From NCBI GenBank assembly GCA_016789175.1, contig JAEURK010000336.1:1-52241 (forward strand): 52,241 bases of DNA. The letters are read 5' to 3'. Shown piece by piece: positions 17,345 through 26,086 of this stretch. How positions within the stretch are numbered: the first letter of the stretch is position 1; each line of letters opens with the position of its first letter. The notes beneath the pieces are model-generated. The model was given only the letters and a program-made list of their open reading frames with translations, was not told the origin of the DNA and ran no database searches. Source of the stretch: Anaerolineales bacterium. Lineage in GTDB: Bacteria; Chloroflexota; Anaerolineae; Anaerolineales; UBA6663. The position numbers and the translations under genes are program-made.

Positions 17345-17746
17345 CCGAACGCCACGGCGCAACGTGTTGAAGAGCCGCGGGCTAGACGGACAGTGTTCGC
17401 CTCGCAATGAGATGAATCACCACGTCGGCGTCGCTGTGTCCTATTCGAATCCTCAGTGGTCCATTGTCGGCGCGTGGCCTGACGTCGCCAGGCTGTCGCA
17501 AACACAGCCCGCGTGCCGCAGAGGGCCGGAGCAGGCGCTGGGCCACGGGTCCCGGTGGTTTACGCGGGTTTTACGCAGCCTTAATGCCGATTTTATGGCG
17601 ATTTATGCGGGATTTACACATAATCACGCCCAGCACAGCCTGACCACAACACAAATACAAGGGGGCGATCTCAGACGCAATCGAGACGACCTCACCGGGC
17701 GTGTTCGGGCTGACGCCCGTTCGAAATCGATAAGGGAACTGCCATC
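17345..17746. other. Divergent intergenic region with AT-rich repeats
   Basis: About 400 bp without a credible gene, between two divergent genes. It includes an AT-rich patch with a 16-bp repeat (17559-17617) and, next to the downstream gene, a GGGCGT...ACGCCC hairpin (about 17698-17719). Confidence 0.5.
17559..17617 (+). repeat. 16-bp direct repeat in an AT-rich patch
   Basis: TTTACGCGGGTTTTAC (17559-17574) recurs as TTTATGCGGGATTTAC (17602-17617), 14 of 16 identical, start to start 43 bp. Between them lies TTTTATGGCGATTTA, a further partial copy. The patch is markedly less GC-rich than its surroundings. Confidence 0.5.
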
Positions 17747-18115
17747 ATGCGTCGTTACATACAATTCAATCCGAACGCCGAGGCAACACTGACGATCTAT
17801 CCCGACTGGACGCGCCAGCTTTATTTGTCTGACGACGCGACCACGATCACGCTTGACACCGTTCAGGTGCAGGGTCTGATCGATCGTATGATCCCGGGCA
17901 GCGCGCTCGATCTCGCGCCGCGACCCGGCAGCGCCTGCGGGTCGCTCACAGTGCGTTGGGAAGGCGACGACTTGCGTTTCTCGGCGCGCGATGGACGCAT
18001 GATTCGCTGGAAGCGCGGGGCACGCTTGCTGATCGAGTGGCTGCGCGAGCTAGAGCCGCGCCGGGCACTGAGCGCGCGCACCAAGCTGCCCACGCGACGG
18101 TTGGCGCTCGTCTGA
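17747..18115 (+). CDS. Hypothetical 122-aa protein
   Basis: The product begins MRRYIQFNPNAEATLTIYPD and appears to be mostly beta strands with a short basic C-terminal helix (GARLLIEWLRELEPRR). No membrane segment, signal peptide or known motif is seen. An AAGGGA sequence about 8 bases before the ATG is an acceptable Shine-Dalgarno, and a strong terminator follows the stop, so the gene looks like a complete single-gene unit. I do not recognise its family. Confidence 0.6.
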   Translation: MRRYIQFNPNAEATLTIYPDWTRQLYLSDDATTITLDTVQVQGLIDRMIPGSALDLAPRPGSACGSLTVRWEGDDLRFSARDGRMIRWKRGARLLIEWLRELEPRRALSARTKLPTRRLALV

Positions 18116-18147
18116 CCGAGCGCTGCGGCGCGATGTGTGCACTCACC

Positions 18148-18174
18148 AAACCGGGAGCCTGCCGCTCCCGGTTT
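18148..18174 (+). terminator. Rho-independent terminator
   Basis: AAACCGGGAG (18148-18157) and CTCCCGGTTT (18165-18174) form a perfect 10-bp stem with a 7-base loop, followed by CGCTTTTC. It ends the 17747-18115 gene and lies just past the stop of the convergent hydrolase gene. Confidence 0.8.
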
Positions 18175-18180
18175 CGCTTT

Positions 18181-20223
18181 TCACTCAGGGGGCACATCGA
18201 TCTTCAGGTCTCGGCGCCACGATCGCTCGAAGAGCAATCGCCCCTCTTCCATCACAGTCAGGCGATTTTCCAACACGAAAGCGTCGCGCTCGGAGGCCAG
18301 AGCCAGTCGACCGATCGCCTCGATCGCCAATCGCCAATCGCCTCGACCCATCTGCAACTGTCGACGGCACTCGATCGTCGGCGATCCGGAAGCAGAGACG
18401 GGCGTGCGATAGGTATCATGCGACACGGCGTCGAATTCGAGGCCGGCCAGGCCAAGCCCCTGGTCATCGAATCCGCCGGGCGCATCGAGTCGGGTCCAGC
18501 CGTCGTCCTGCTGATCGACCAACACCAGAGTGCCATCCGCCTCGTTGGTTGAGCGCCGAGACCGTTCGCCGACCCGCAGCACCGTGTGCGCCATCCGCGG
18601 CGTGGTCTCAGCCGTGTCAAAGACCACCTGAGCCCCGGCGTCCTCCCGCTGCAGAGGCAGTTCCAGTCTGGCGGTGAGCAGTCTGAGCGACGCAGGCTGC
18701 GACACCGGCCAGACCCGCGGCCACCAGGTCTGGCTCAGCGCCAGCCGCCAGCGATGACCCGGCAAGAGGCGGTGCCCGATGGCATCGAGCTGCAGGCTTA
18801 CCGTGAACGGACGGCCGACAGGGACTGCGGTGGGCAGCGCAGCGCTCTCACGCTGGGAGAGATTGAGGATCCCGTTGCTCACCAGGGTCGAGGTTCCATC
18901 CGGCCCAACGTCGCACAGGCGCGCCACCAGGTGCGCCTGCGGCCGATCGCAGATCAGTGTCGCCGCGAGCACCGGGAGGCCCAGGTACTCACGGACTCGA
19001 TCTCCCGGCGCCAGATCGCGCGTCAGACACAGTTCATCTTCTGCGCTCTGCTCGCCTGGAGGATCATCGGGCTGGCCGTAGGCGCACCACATCCCGGCCG
19101 CCTGCCCATGCGCCAGGGAGGCCGGGATCTCAGCCGGCCCCGACACGGCCATCACTTCGGGTTCGACTTCCAAAGCGGGCGGCCATTCGGCGTGCGCGGC
19201 CCAGCGCCCTGCCCGCACGTCATAGACCGGCGCCGGCGGCGCCGAGTCTTGCAGAAACGCGCGCAGCCTGGGCTCGCGCAGGATGCCGGTGTCCAGGCCC
19301 TTGAGCCAGTGATCCCACCAGCGCAGGCTCTCTTGCAGAAAACCGATTCGGCCCGGTCTGGCGTCCTGCGGGTTCGCAGTGCTTGCGGCCGGCGCCCACG
19401 GCGACACCACGAGCAGCGGATCCGCCACCTCGGGAAATTCATGGACCCACGGACCGATCAGGCCAAGGCGTGGGCCCTTCAGCCCGGCCAGCATCCGCAG
19501 GACGGGGTTGGTGTAACCGTCGGCCCAGCCGCCGACGGCGAAGACCGGGATGTCGATTGCATCGAAGTCTTCGCAGACGGAGCCATGACGCCAGTATCCG
19601 TCGCGGCGTTGGTGAGCGAACCAGGTCTCAGCGAAAGGCGGCGTGTGATCGAGCCGCGCCTGCCACAGCGCGCGCCAATCGTCGGGCCGGCGCAGCGGAT
19701 CCGGCGGGCGGGCGTTGTAGGCCAGCATGGTGGTGGCCCAGTTCAGGGCCTCAGACGCCAGCACCGCTCCGCCACGGTAGTGCACATCGTCGGCGTAGCG
19801 ATCGTCGGTGGAGTAGATCGTGATGATCGCGCGCAGCGCCGGCGGTCGTCGCGCCGCGACCTGCAGGGCATTGAAGCCGCCCCACGACTTGCCGAACATG
19901 CCGACCGCGCCCGTGCACCACGGTTGCGCCGCGATCCAGGCGATGACGTCGCAGGCATCATCCTGCTCGAGGGCCAGATACTCGTCGAGCAGCAACCCAT
20001 CGGAGTCGCCGCTGCCGCGCATATCCACCCGAACGCAGACGTAGCCGTGCGCGGCGAACCAGGGGTGACGTAGCGAGTCGCGCAGCGCTGTGAAGTCGTT
20101 CTTGCGATAAGGGATGTACTCGAGCAGCGCCGGCCACGGGCCGGGCCCATCCGGCAGCCAGAGTCGCGCGCTCAAGCGTGCGCCGTCGCGGACCGGGATG
20201 AAGGCGTCGCGCGCCGGCTGCAT
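18181..20223 (-). CDS. CocE/NonD family alpha/beta hydrolase
   Basis: This is a 680-aa serine hydrolase of the CocE / X-Pro dipeptidyl-peptidase (S15) group. The alpha/beta core begins VRDGARLSARLWLP and shows VRVDMRGSGDSDG. The catalytic triad is visible as Ser113 (FGKSWGG), Asp235 (GGWADGYTN) and His261 (GPWVHEFPE). A C-terminal jelly-roll (about 420-680) carries PVGRPFTVSLQLDAIGHRLLPGHRWRLALSQTWWP, as in CocE. No signal peptide is present. It starts 2 bp after the FHA-regulator stop, so both are probably on one transcript. Substrates of this family are esters or acyl-amides; which one here is unknown. Confidence 0.9.
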   Translation of the reverse strand: MQPARDAFIPVRDGARLSARLWLPDGPGPWPALLEYIPYRKNDFTALRDSLRHPWFAAHGYVCVRVDMRGSGDSDGLLLDEYLALEQDDACDVIAWIAAQPWCTGAVGMFGKSWGGFNALQVAARRPPALRAIITIYSTDDRYADDVHYRGGAVLASEALNWATTMLAYNARPPDPLRRPDDWRALWQARLDHTPPFAETWFAHQRRDGYWRHGSVCEDFDAIDIPVFAVGGWADGYTNPVLRMLAGLKGPRLGLIGPWVHEFPEVADPLLVVSPWAPAASTANPQDARPGRIGFLQESLRWWDHWLKGLDTGILREPRLRAFLQDSAPPAPVYDVRAGRWAAHAEWPPALEVEPEVMAVSGPAEIPASLAHGQAAGMWCAYGQPDDPPGEQSAEDELCLTRDLAPGDRVREYLGLPVLAATLICDRPQAHLVARLCDVGPDGTSTLVSNGILNLSQRESAALPTAVPVGRPFTVSLQLDAIGHRLLPGHRWRLALSQTWWPRVWPVSQPASLRLLTARLELPLQREDAGAQVVFDTAETTPRMAHTVLRVGERSRRSTNEADGTLVLVDQQDDGWTRLDAPGGFDDQGLGLAGLEFDAVSHDTYRTPVSASGSPTIECRRQLQMGRGDWRLAIEAIGRLALASERDAFVLENRLTVMEEGRLLFERSWRRDLKIDVPPE

Positions 20224-20225
20224 GG

Positions 20226-20915
20226 TCAGCGGTTCTGCAGACGGAAGCCGTGACCGCGGACGGTCAGAAGATAGGCGTGCCCGTCGTCGAGCTCGGCGAT
20301 GCGTTCACGCAACCGGCGGGCCAGCGCATCGACGGCCTGCTCGGTGACGCCGGCATCGGCATCCTCAGGCCAGACCCGCGCCACGATGGCGTCGCGGCTG
20401 ACGACCTGGCCGTCGTTTTCGAACAGCAATTCGATCAGGCGAAATTGCGGCAACGACAGCGGCGGATTGATCTCGTGTTCGCCGACCCAGACGCGGCGCG
20501 ACGCGCTGTCCACGTAAAGCGTCCGACCGCCGCGGGCCGCCTCAGCCTCAGCCACGCGGGCCGCCAGTTCGTCGCCGCCGGCCAACGGCATGGTGGCGTC
20601 GGAGTCGACATACGCCAGCTTGGCCACCAACGCGACCTGGATCAGATCTCCGTCTCGCAGTCGGATCCGTCCCGCCACCGGCGCGCCGTTGACGTGTGTG
20701 CCGTTCTTGCTGCCCAGATCCTCAAGCGTAAAACCCTCCGGATCCCGCTCGAGTTTGGCATGCACCCGACTGACCTGGCGATCGGGAATGACGATATCGC
20801 AGGTCGGCTCGCGCCCGATCGTCAGGATCTCCTGGCGCAAAGGCCAGTGCCGGCCGGCCGCGGGCCCAGCCTGGGCGATCAACATGGGGACTTTGTCGTC
20901 GGTTTCCACGCTCAT
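20226..20915 (-). CDS. FHA domain - winged-helix transcriptional regulator
   Basis: Of 229 aa, residues about 12-100 form an FHA domain (LTIGREPTCDIVIPDRQVSRVHA, LEDLGSKNGTHVNG), which binds phosphothreonine. Residues about 135-229 form an OmpR-type winged helix (PLSLPQFRLIELLFENDGQVVSRDAIVARVWPE, YLLTVRGHGFRLQN). It is divergent from a Ser/Thr kinase with only 33 bp between, so the kinase probably phosphorylates this regulator or a partner it reads. This parallels the EmbR/PknH pair, though domain order is reversed and the BTAD domain is missing. A GATAAT box abuts the ATG at 20915, so leaderless starts at the in-frame GTG two codons on or the ATG at codon 11 are alternatives. Confidence 0.85.
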   Translation of the reverse strand: MSVETDDKVPMLIAQAGPAAGRHWPLRQEILTIGREPTCDIVIPDRQVSRVHAKLERDPEGFTLEDLGSKNGTHVNGAPVAGRIRLRDGDLIQVALVAKLAYVDSDATMPLAGGDELAARVAEAEAARGGRTLYVDSASRRVWVGEHEINPPLSLPQFRLIELLFENDGQVVSRDAIVARVWPEDADAGVTEQAVDALARRLRERIAELDDGHAYLLTVRGHGFRLQNR

Positions 20916-20933
20916 ATTATCCGCCGATTTGGT

Positions 20934-20939
20934 TACAAT
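20934..20939 (+). promoter_or_regulatory. -10 box of the Ser/Thr kinase gene, leaderless type
   Basis: TACAAT ends 9 bases before the ATG at 20949 and there is no Shine-Dalgarno, so transcription likely starts at or within a few bases of the start codon. No good -35 is seen. Confidence 0.4.
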
Positions 20940-20948
20940 CAGCCTGCG

Positions 20949-21950
20949 ATGTTTTCCACTCTCGTGCCCGGCGACGTCCTGCGCGGACGTTATACGATCG
21001 TCCGTACCATCGGCCAGGGCGGCATGGGCAGCATTCTGCTGGCTGAGGACCAGCGCCTTACCGGACGTCTGTGTGCGGTCAAGGAAGTCCAGCACGATCC
21101 GGGGCTCCCAGAGCGCACCCGCCAGCAGGCCCGCGACCAGTTTTACCGCGAAGCCTCGGTCCTCGCCAGGCTCGATCACCCCAACCTGCCCAAGGTCTCG
21201 GATTTCTTCGCCGACGAGGGTCGCGACTATCTCGTCATGGACTATGTGCCCGGGCGCGACCTCAAGGAACTGATCGACGAGGCCCGTCAGAACGGGCGGT
21301 TTATCGCCGAGGCCGACGCGCTCGCCTGGTCGGCCCAGGTGCTGGCCGCGCTCCAGTACCTGCACGAGCAACCGCAGCCGATCGTGCATCGCGACATCAA
21401 GCCGTCGAACCTAAAGCTCACCCCGAGCGGCCTGATCAAACTGGTGGACTTCGGGCTCGTCAAGGTGCTAGCCCCCGACGAGCGCACCGTCACCATCGTC
21501 CAGGGCGTGGGCACCGTCTTCTACACGCCGCTCGAGCAATACGGCGCCGACACCGGCTCCTCGGACGCTCGGGCCGACTTGTACTCGTTCGGCGCCACCC
21601 TCTACCACCTGTTGTGCAACGAGCCTCCGCCCGAAGCCAAGCAACGCTTTCTCCGGCCCGAATCGCTCAAAGCGCCGCGCGCCTTCAACCCCAACGTCAG
21701 CCCGCGCACCGAGAAGGCCATGCTCTGGGCGATGGCCATGCACCCCGACGGACGTCCGGCCAGCGCCGCGATCCTGGCCGAAGCGCTCCGACCCGACTCA
21801 ACCGGGCCAAACATGATCGACACCGGTGATCTGATCGTCATGCAACCGACGATCAGGCTGCCCTCCCTCGTCACCGGGCTGGAGCGCATCCTGACGATCA
21901 GCGCCGGGTTGCTGCTCCTGCTGGCCTTCATCCTCACCTTCCGCAGTTGA
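20949..21950 (+). CDS. Membrane-anchored Ser/Thr protein kinase
   Basis: The 333-aa product has a complete Hanks-type kinase domain: IGQGGMGS glycine loop (22-28), Lys45 in CAVKEV, catalytic Asp149 in VHRDIKPSNLKL, Asp167 in VDFGLVK, and DLYSFGATLYHLL. The activation-loop end reads VGTVFYTPLEQY, so the usual APE motif is replaced, as in many bacterial Chloroflexota-type kinases with PLEQY. A C-terminal membrane helix (about 308-330) follows a short linker, with almost no extracellular part. It is divergent from the FHA regulator, its probable partner. The ATG at 20949 is chosen since the frame upstream is unconserved and overlaps the FHA gene. Confidence 0.92.
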   Translation: MFSTLVPGDVLRGRYTIVRTIGQGGMGSILLAEDQRLTGRLCAVKEVQHDPGLPERTRQQARDQFYREASVLARLDHPNLPKVSDFFADEGRDYLVMDYVPGRDLKELIDEARQNGRFIAEADALAWSAQVLAALQYLHEQPQPIVHRDIKPSNLKLTPSGLIKLVDFGLVKVLAPDERTVTIVQGVGTVFYTPLEQYGADTGSSDARADLYSFGATLYHLLCNEPPPEAKQRFLRPESLKAPRAFNPNVSPRTEKAMLWAMAMHPDGRPASAAILAEALRPDSTGPNMIDTGDLIVMQPTIRLPSLVTGLERILTISAGLLLLLAFILTFRS

Positions 21951-21959
21951 CGCCGGCCG

Positions 21960-24722
21960 TCACGGCCGTTTGCGGAAGATCAGCCAGCCGGCGAACAAGC
22001 CAAGCCCCATCCCGAACAACACCCAGAGCGACCCACCCCATTGGCCAAACAGGCCGCGCGCCTCATCGAAGCCCGGAAGCTGTAAGGCAAACCAGTTGTA
22101 GCCCAGCAGCGCGCCGATAACCGCCACCAACGCCATGCGCATGGCGCGACGCGGGCTTTGCTCCGGTCCGCCCAGACGATACCCGGTGACCATCCCCAGC
22201 GCCACGAACACCAACATCAAGGCGAAGTCGATGCTGTTGGCGCCCTCGAAAGGCTCTGGCTCCGGTTCCTCGGTCGCCTGCGGCGTAGGCGTCACGGTCG
22301 GCGTCGCAGGCGGCGTCGGGGTCGGTGTCGCCGTTGGGGGCAGCACGGTCGCGGGCCGGCCGAAACCCTCGGGCGGCACATCGATGGTGAACTCGGCCTG
22401 CGAGAGGCCCGAGGCGGTGCGCACGCGAACGGAGTAGAAGCCCACCTGTCTGAGGATAAAGCTCGCCGCCGCGATCCCGCCTTCGGTCGTGTCCTCAATC
22501 TGGGAGGTCGAAGTGCCGGCCTCGGTCCGCACGGCGACCTCGAACGTCACGGGTGTGCCGTCGGGGACCGCGTTGTCGTTGCGGTCGCGGATAATGTCGG
22601 TGCTGAGGTTGACCTGCGTATTGAGCGCGTAAGTGGTCGACACGGTCTCGGTCGAGGTCAACCCCGGTGCGTCGCTGAACAGCTTGATGACCTGGGACGG
22701 GTCGGGTTGAAGCTGGTTCAAGAGGTCATAGGTGATGCTCGGCACACTGACCGGAGAATCGCCCCGCGGGTTGACGTCTTGAAACAGCAGCCGGGCCGCG
22801 GTATCGACAAATGCCGGCCCGCGACTGTAGAGCGCGTAGTAAGCGCCCGTGACATTGCTCAAATCGGTCGTGTCAAGATAATACGGGGCCCCGAAACTAA
22901 AGATGATCACGCGCTTGTTGCGGGCCAGATCCTGACGCTGGGTCAAGAAGCGCGATACTGCGCCGGTCTCGGGCAGGCCGGATCGGATGTCCTGAATGCC
23001 AAACACGATCCAATCGGTCTGGCGCAACCAGACGTCGATCGCGGGCGGCTCGGGCGTCGGTTGGCCCTCGACCGCGGTCTGGGTCAGGCGCCCATCCAGA
23101 TAATCGTTCAGGTCCTCGAGCGTGAAGCTCTGCAGATTACGGCCCTGCACCTGCCCACTGGCGTTTGGCCCATACAGCGACAGGACCGCATTCTCGAGCG
23201 CACGCGCATCCATCGCCGGCACCGGCAGACACACCGGACACTGGCGAACCGTACGTCCGTCGGTGATAAAGACGATCCGATCGCCCGCGCTCGGCGGGTC
23301 ATTGAGTCGGGCATCGAGTTCGGTCGTGGTCGGGTAGATCAAGGTCGCGCCGGCCCGGGCCACGGCCAGGGCCTGGGCGCGGCCCTGGCTGAGCGAGGTC
23401 GTCAGATCCGGCGTCGGGCGTTGCGCGGCCGCGGGATCGAACACGCCGCCGGATGTGCGCAATTTGAGCGCCAGGATTCGCAGGACCGACTGATCGACCT
23501 GTTGGGCGAAGATGGGGTCGGAGGCATACTGATCGCGGAAGTACTGGATCGCGTCGATGATGTTGGCGGTCTGGGCGGAGCGCACGCCGAAGTCGGACAG
23601 GACGAGGACATCGTGCCCGGCCCGAAAGGCATCCCGCGCCAGGCCGCGCCCGTTAAACGTCGCTTCGGTCGAGTCGAGGAAACGTCGGATCGCGCGCGAG
23701 CCGAGCGAGTCGCTGATCAACACGCCACCGGCGGCGCGCCACTCGGCCAGATCGCCCTGCCCCAGAAGCGCGCTCAACGAGGCTGCGTCGAGCGTGATCG
23801 GGTTGGTGGTTTGACGCTCGAGCAGGCCCTGAAAACGCACGTGGGCTGTGACGAACGCATCCACCCGAGTGCCCAAGACACCGCCAGCGCCGGCGAGCCG
23901 CGAATACGGCAGCAGGTCGACGCGGATCAACTGCTCGAGCGAGCGTCGCACGGTCGGTATTTCTTGTTCCCAATCGCGATTCGAGGCGCCGTGGCCAGGA
24001 AAATGGGGAGCGGCCACCGCGAGGAGGCCGTCGCCGCCGACCTGCGCGCCGCGATAATACGCTTCGGCCATCAATCCCACCCAATAGGGGTCGCCGCCGA
24101 AAACCTGGGTGCCGTCATCTCGGGCACCGTTGACTCGGGCCATATCGAGCACATCCGGCGCGGGGCCGATCAAGAGCGTAACCCCAAGCGCCGAGAGTTC
24201 GTTGCCCGCCACCCGCCCGATGGCCTCGGCCTGCTCCGGATCCCAGGTTGCGCCGATCGCCAGAGGCGAGGGCAATTCCGTCAGGCCCGAGAGGATTTGA
24301 TCGTCAGGCGATCCGCCGCCGCTCTGTTCGATCGCGATGGTCAGCGGCACAAACGGCGCCGCCCGAGCGGCCCCGGCCGTGGGACCCTGGCGCGGCGCTT
24401 CGGCGGCCGAAGCGGCTGTGGCCTGGAGCTGATTTGTCAGGGCCAACACCTGAGCCGGGGCATTGCTCTCGTCCGTGATGTTGCCGCCCGCGGCGCGCAA
24501 CAAAACCCCGCCGACTTTGTACTCGCGGATCAGGCGGTCGATGTCGCTGCCCGGTTCGGCCGTCGCCCCGTCAAACGTGACGAGAAACAGCTGGCCCACG
24601 CGCTCCTCGGCCGTCATGCCTGCCAACACCGCCTCGGGCGTCACGGTCTGTTGCGCGCCGGCCGGCCGCTCCAGGCCCAGCAGCAACCCAACGACCAGAA
24701 TGAATCGGACGAGTTGTTTCAC
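21960..24722 (-). CDS. Secreted NagZ-like GH3 protein with membrane tail
   Basis: The 920-aa protein has a signal peptide (1-23, ends AGA), a GH3 N-acetylhexosaminidase-like barrel (about 30-430), a second alpha/beta region (about 450-680), an Ig/invasin-like beta domain (LSTDIIRDRNDNAVPDGTPVTFEV), a Pro/Thr linker and three C-terminal membrane helices. The barrel keeps HFPGHG (His240) and a nucleophile-like Asp338 in ISDSLGS. In NagZ the motif is KHFPGHG followed by DSH, whose Asp-His pair is the acid/base. Here the Lys is Pro239 and the DSH position reads DWE, so the acid/base His is missing. It may be a changed hydrolase or a glycan-binding relic. The stop faces the kinase gene 9 bp away. 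Confidence 0.85.
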   Translation of the reverse strand: MKQLVRFILVVGLLLGLERPAGAQQTVTPEAVLAGMTAEERVGQLFLVTFDGATAEPGSDIDRLIREYKVGGVLLRAAGGNITDESNAPAQVLALTNQLQATAASAAEAPRQGPTAGAARAAPFVPLTIAIEQSGGGSPDDQILSGLTELPSPLAIGATWDPEQAEAIGRVAGNELSALGVTLLIGPAPDVLDMARVNGARDDGTQVFGGDPYWVGLMAEAYYRGAQVGGDGLLAVAAPHFPGHGASNRDWEQEIPTVRRSLEQLIRVDLLPYSRLAGAGGVLGTRVDAFVTAHVRFQGLLERQTTNPITLDAASLSALLGQGDLAEWRAAGGVLISDSLGSRAIRRFLDSTEATFNGRGLARDAFRAGHDVLVLSDFGVRSAQTANIIDAIQYFRDQYASDPIFAQQVDQSVLRILALKLRTSGGVFDPAAAQRPTPDLTTSLSQGRAQALAVARAGATLIYPTTTELDARLNDPPSAGDRIVFITDGRTVRQCPVCLPVPAMDARALENAVLSLYGPNASGQVQGRNLQSFTLEDLNDYLDGRLTQTAVEGQPTPEPPAIDVWLRQTDWIVFGIQDIRSGLPETGAVSRFLTQRQDLARNKRVIIFSFGAPYYLDTTDLSNVTGAYYALYSRGPAFVDTAARLLFQDVNPRGDSPVSVPSITYDLLNQLQPDPSQVIKLFSDAPGLTSTETVSTTYALNTQVNLSTDIIRDRNDNAVPDGTPVTFEVAVRTEAGTSTSQIEDTTEGGIAAASFILRQVGFYSVRVRTASGLSQAEFTIDVPPEGFGRPATVLPPTATPTPTPPATPTVTPTPQATEEPEPEPFEGANSIDFALMLVFVALGMVTGYRLGGPEQSPRRAMRMALVAVIGALLGYNWFALQLPGFDEARGLFGQWGGSLWVLFGMGLGLFAGWLIFRKRP

Positions 24723-24779
24723 GGCGAGGATTATACCGATTGCATGTCACCGGGCGAGGAGGCGGCACACCACGGTCCG

Positions 24780-25712
24780 TCAACGCGAAAGGCGCTGGCG
24801 AAGGGCTGCCGCGAGTTCATCGGCGAAGACGCGGCTGACGTCGTGCCACTCGATACTCGGATCGTCAGGCTTGAACCAGTTGGCCTGGCGCCGGACAAAG
24901 ACGCGGGTGTCACGCTGGATGCGCTCGGTTGCCTCGGCCAGCGAGCACTCGCCCCGCAGGAACTGGCCGATCTGGCGATAGCCGATGGCAGACATGGCGG
25001 GCAGATCCCAGCCGTACCCGCGCGCGACCAGGCCGCGCACTTCCTCCAGAAGACCGCTGGCCAACATGGCGTCGATCCGCTGATCGATGCGCGCATAAAG
25101 CAGCTGACGCGGCAGGCTCAACCCAACAAAATGGATAGACAGGCGCGGCGGCAGCTTTCGCCGTTGCCCGACGAAGGAGCGCCCGGTGCTGAGCACCACC
25201 TCGAGCGCCCGAATCACGCGCCGCGGGTTGAGCAGGTCGATGCTGCGCGCCGACTCAGGGTCAAGCTCGCGCAGCTGGCTCACAAGCCCGGTCAGGCCCT
25301 CCGAGCTGAAACGCGCCTCCAGTTCCGCCCGTAACTCCGGGGTCTGAGCATGCGGAGGCGGTTGCCACCCCTCCACGACCGCGCGGATGTATTGACCCGA
25401 CCCGCCGACCAGGATGGGTAATCGTCCGCGGTCATGAATGGCGGAGATGGCGGCGAACGCCGCAGTCTGATACTGCGCGAGCGACCAGGTCTGGTCGGGC
25501 GTGGTCACGTCGATCAGATGGTGCGGCACACGCGCGCGCTCGGACGGGCCGGGCTTGGCGGTGCCGATGTCCATGTAGCGGTAGAGATAGCGGGAATCGG
25601 CCGAGACGATCTCGGCCTCGAGGCGCTCGGCGAGCTGGATCGCCAGAGCCGTCTTACCGACGGCCGTCGGCCCCACCAGCACCAATACGGGAGGAAGCGG
25701 CGCGCGGGTCAC
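24780..25712 (-). CDS. miaA: tRNA dimethylallyltransferase MiaA
   Basis: MiaA adds a dimethylallyl group to A37 of tRNAs reading UNN codons. The 310-aa protein shows the P-loop GPTAVGKTALA, the ADSRYLYRYMDIGTAKP block, HHLIDVTTPDQ, FAAISAIHDRGRLPILVGGSGQYI, NPRRVIRALEV and WDLPAMSAIGYRQ. The length is normal. The start codon overlaps the yraN stop by 4 bp, so translation is coupled. Confidence 0.96.
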   Translation of the reverse strand: MTRAPLPPVLVLVGPTAVGKTALAIQLAERLEAEIVSADSRYLYRYMDIGTAKPGPSERARVPHHLIDVTTPDQTWSLAQYQTAAFAAISAIHDRGRLPILVGGSGQYIRAVVEGWQPPPHAQTPELRAELEARFSSEGLTGLVSQLRELDPESARSIDLLNPRRVIRALEVVLSTGRSFVGQRRKLPPRLSIHFVGLSLPRQLLYARIDQRIDAMLASGLLEEVRGLVARGYGWDLPAMSAIGYRQIGQFLRGECSLAEATERIQRDTRVFVRRQANWFKPDDPSIEWHDVSRVFADELAAALRQRLSR

Positions 25713-26086
25713 AGATCGGCCCCCGTGACGACATGCGGGATGAGGTCGAGCCGGATCAGCACGCCTTGGGGCGAAAGCTCGACGGCTGCCAGGTCGACCC
25801 GCCAGGGCTCATTGAGGGCCTCGCGCGTGGCCAGATACGCTTGCGCGGCGGCCGCCAGATGGCGACGCTTGGTTGGGGTCAAGGATTCCTCGGGCGTGCC
25901 GAAATGCCGGCCCCGGCGGGTGCGGACTTCGACGAAGACCCAGCCCTCGCGGTCGCGTGCGATCACGTCGATCTCACCGGACGCACACCGCCAGTTGCGG
26001 GCCACGATCTCGAAACCGGCCGCCTCCAGTTGGGCGACGGCCAAGGCTTCCCCGCGACGGCCCAGGCCCTGGCGGGCGTCACTCAT
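25709..26086 (-). CDS. UPF0102 (YraN) family protein
   Basis: The 125-aa product carries the full UPF0102 pattern: GRRGEALAVAQLEAAGFEIVARNWR, GEIDVIARDREGWVFVEVRTRRG (endonuclease-like D...E.K fold, with Arg where Lys is usual), TPTKRRHLAAAAQAYLA and a C-terminal RVDLAAVEL. Its fold is nuclease-like and its role in the cell is not settled. It overlaps both neighbours by 4 bp, between a GT4 gene and miaA. Confidence 0.93.
   Translation of the reverse strand: MSDARQGLGRRGEALAVAQLEAAGFEIVARNWRCASGEIDVIARDREGWVFVEVRTRRGRHFGTPEESLTPTKRRHLAAAAQAYLATREALNEPWRVDLAAVELSPQGVLIRLDLIPHVVTGADL

Noticed and set aside
17440-17470. TTCGAATCC resembling a tRNA T-loop
   Set aside because: The flanking bases do not pair to form a T stem, and no acceptor, D or anticodon arms fit upstream.
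17559-17617. CRISPR-like repeats
   Set aside because: Only two imperfect 16-bp copies with a short spacer and no cas genes.
22158-25334. A 1058-codon open frame on the plus strand opposite the GH3 and miaA genes
   Set aside because: It is antisense to two clearly conserved genes, its translation is rich in Arg, Gly and His without any domain, and such long shadows are expected at this GC content.
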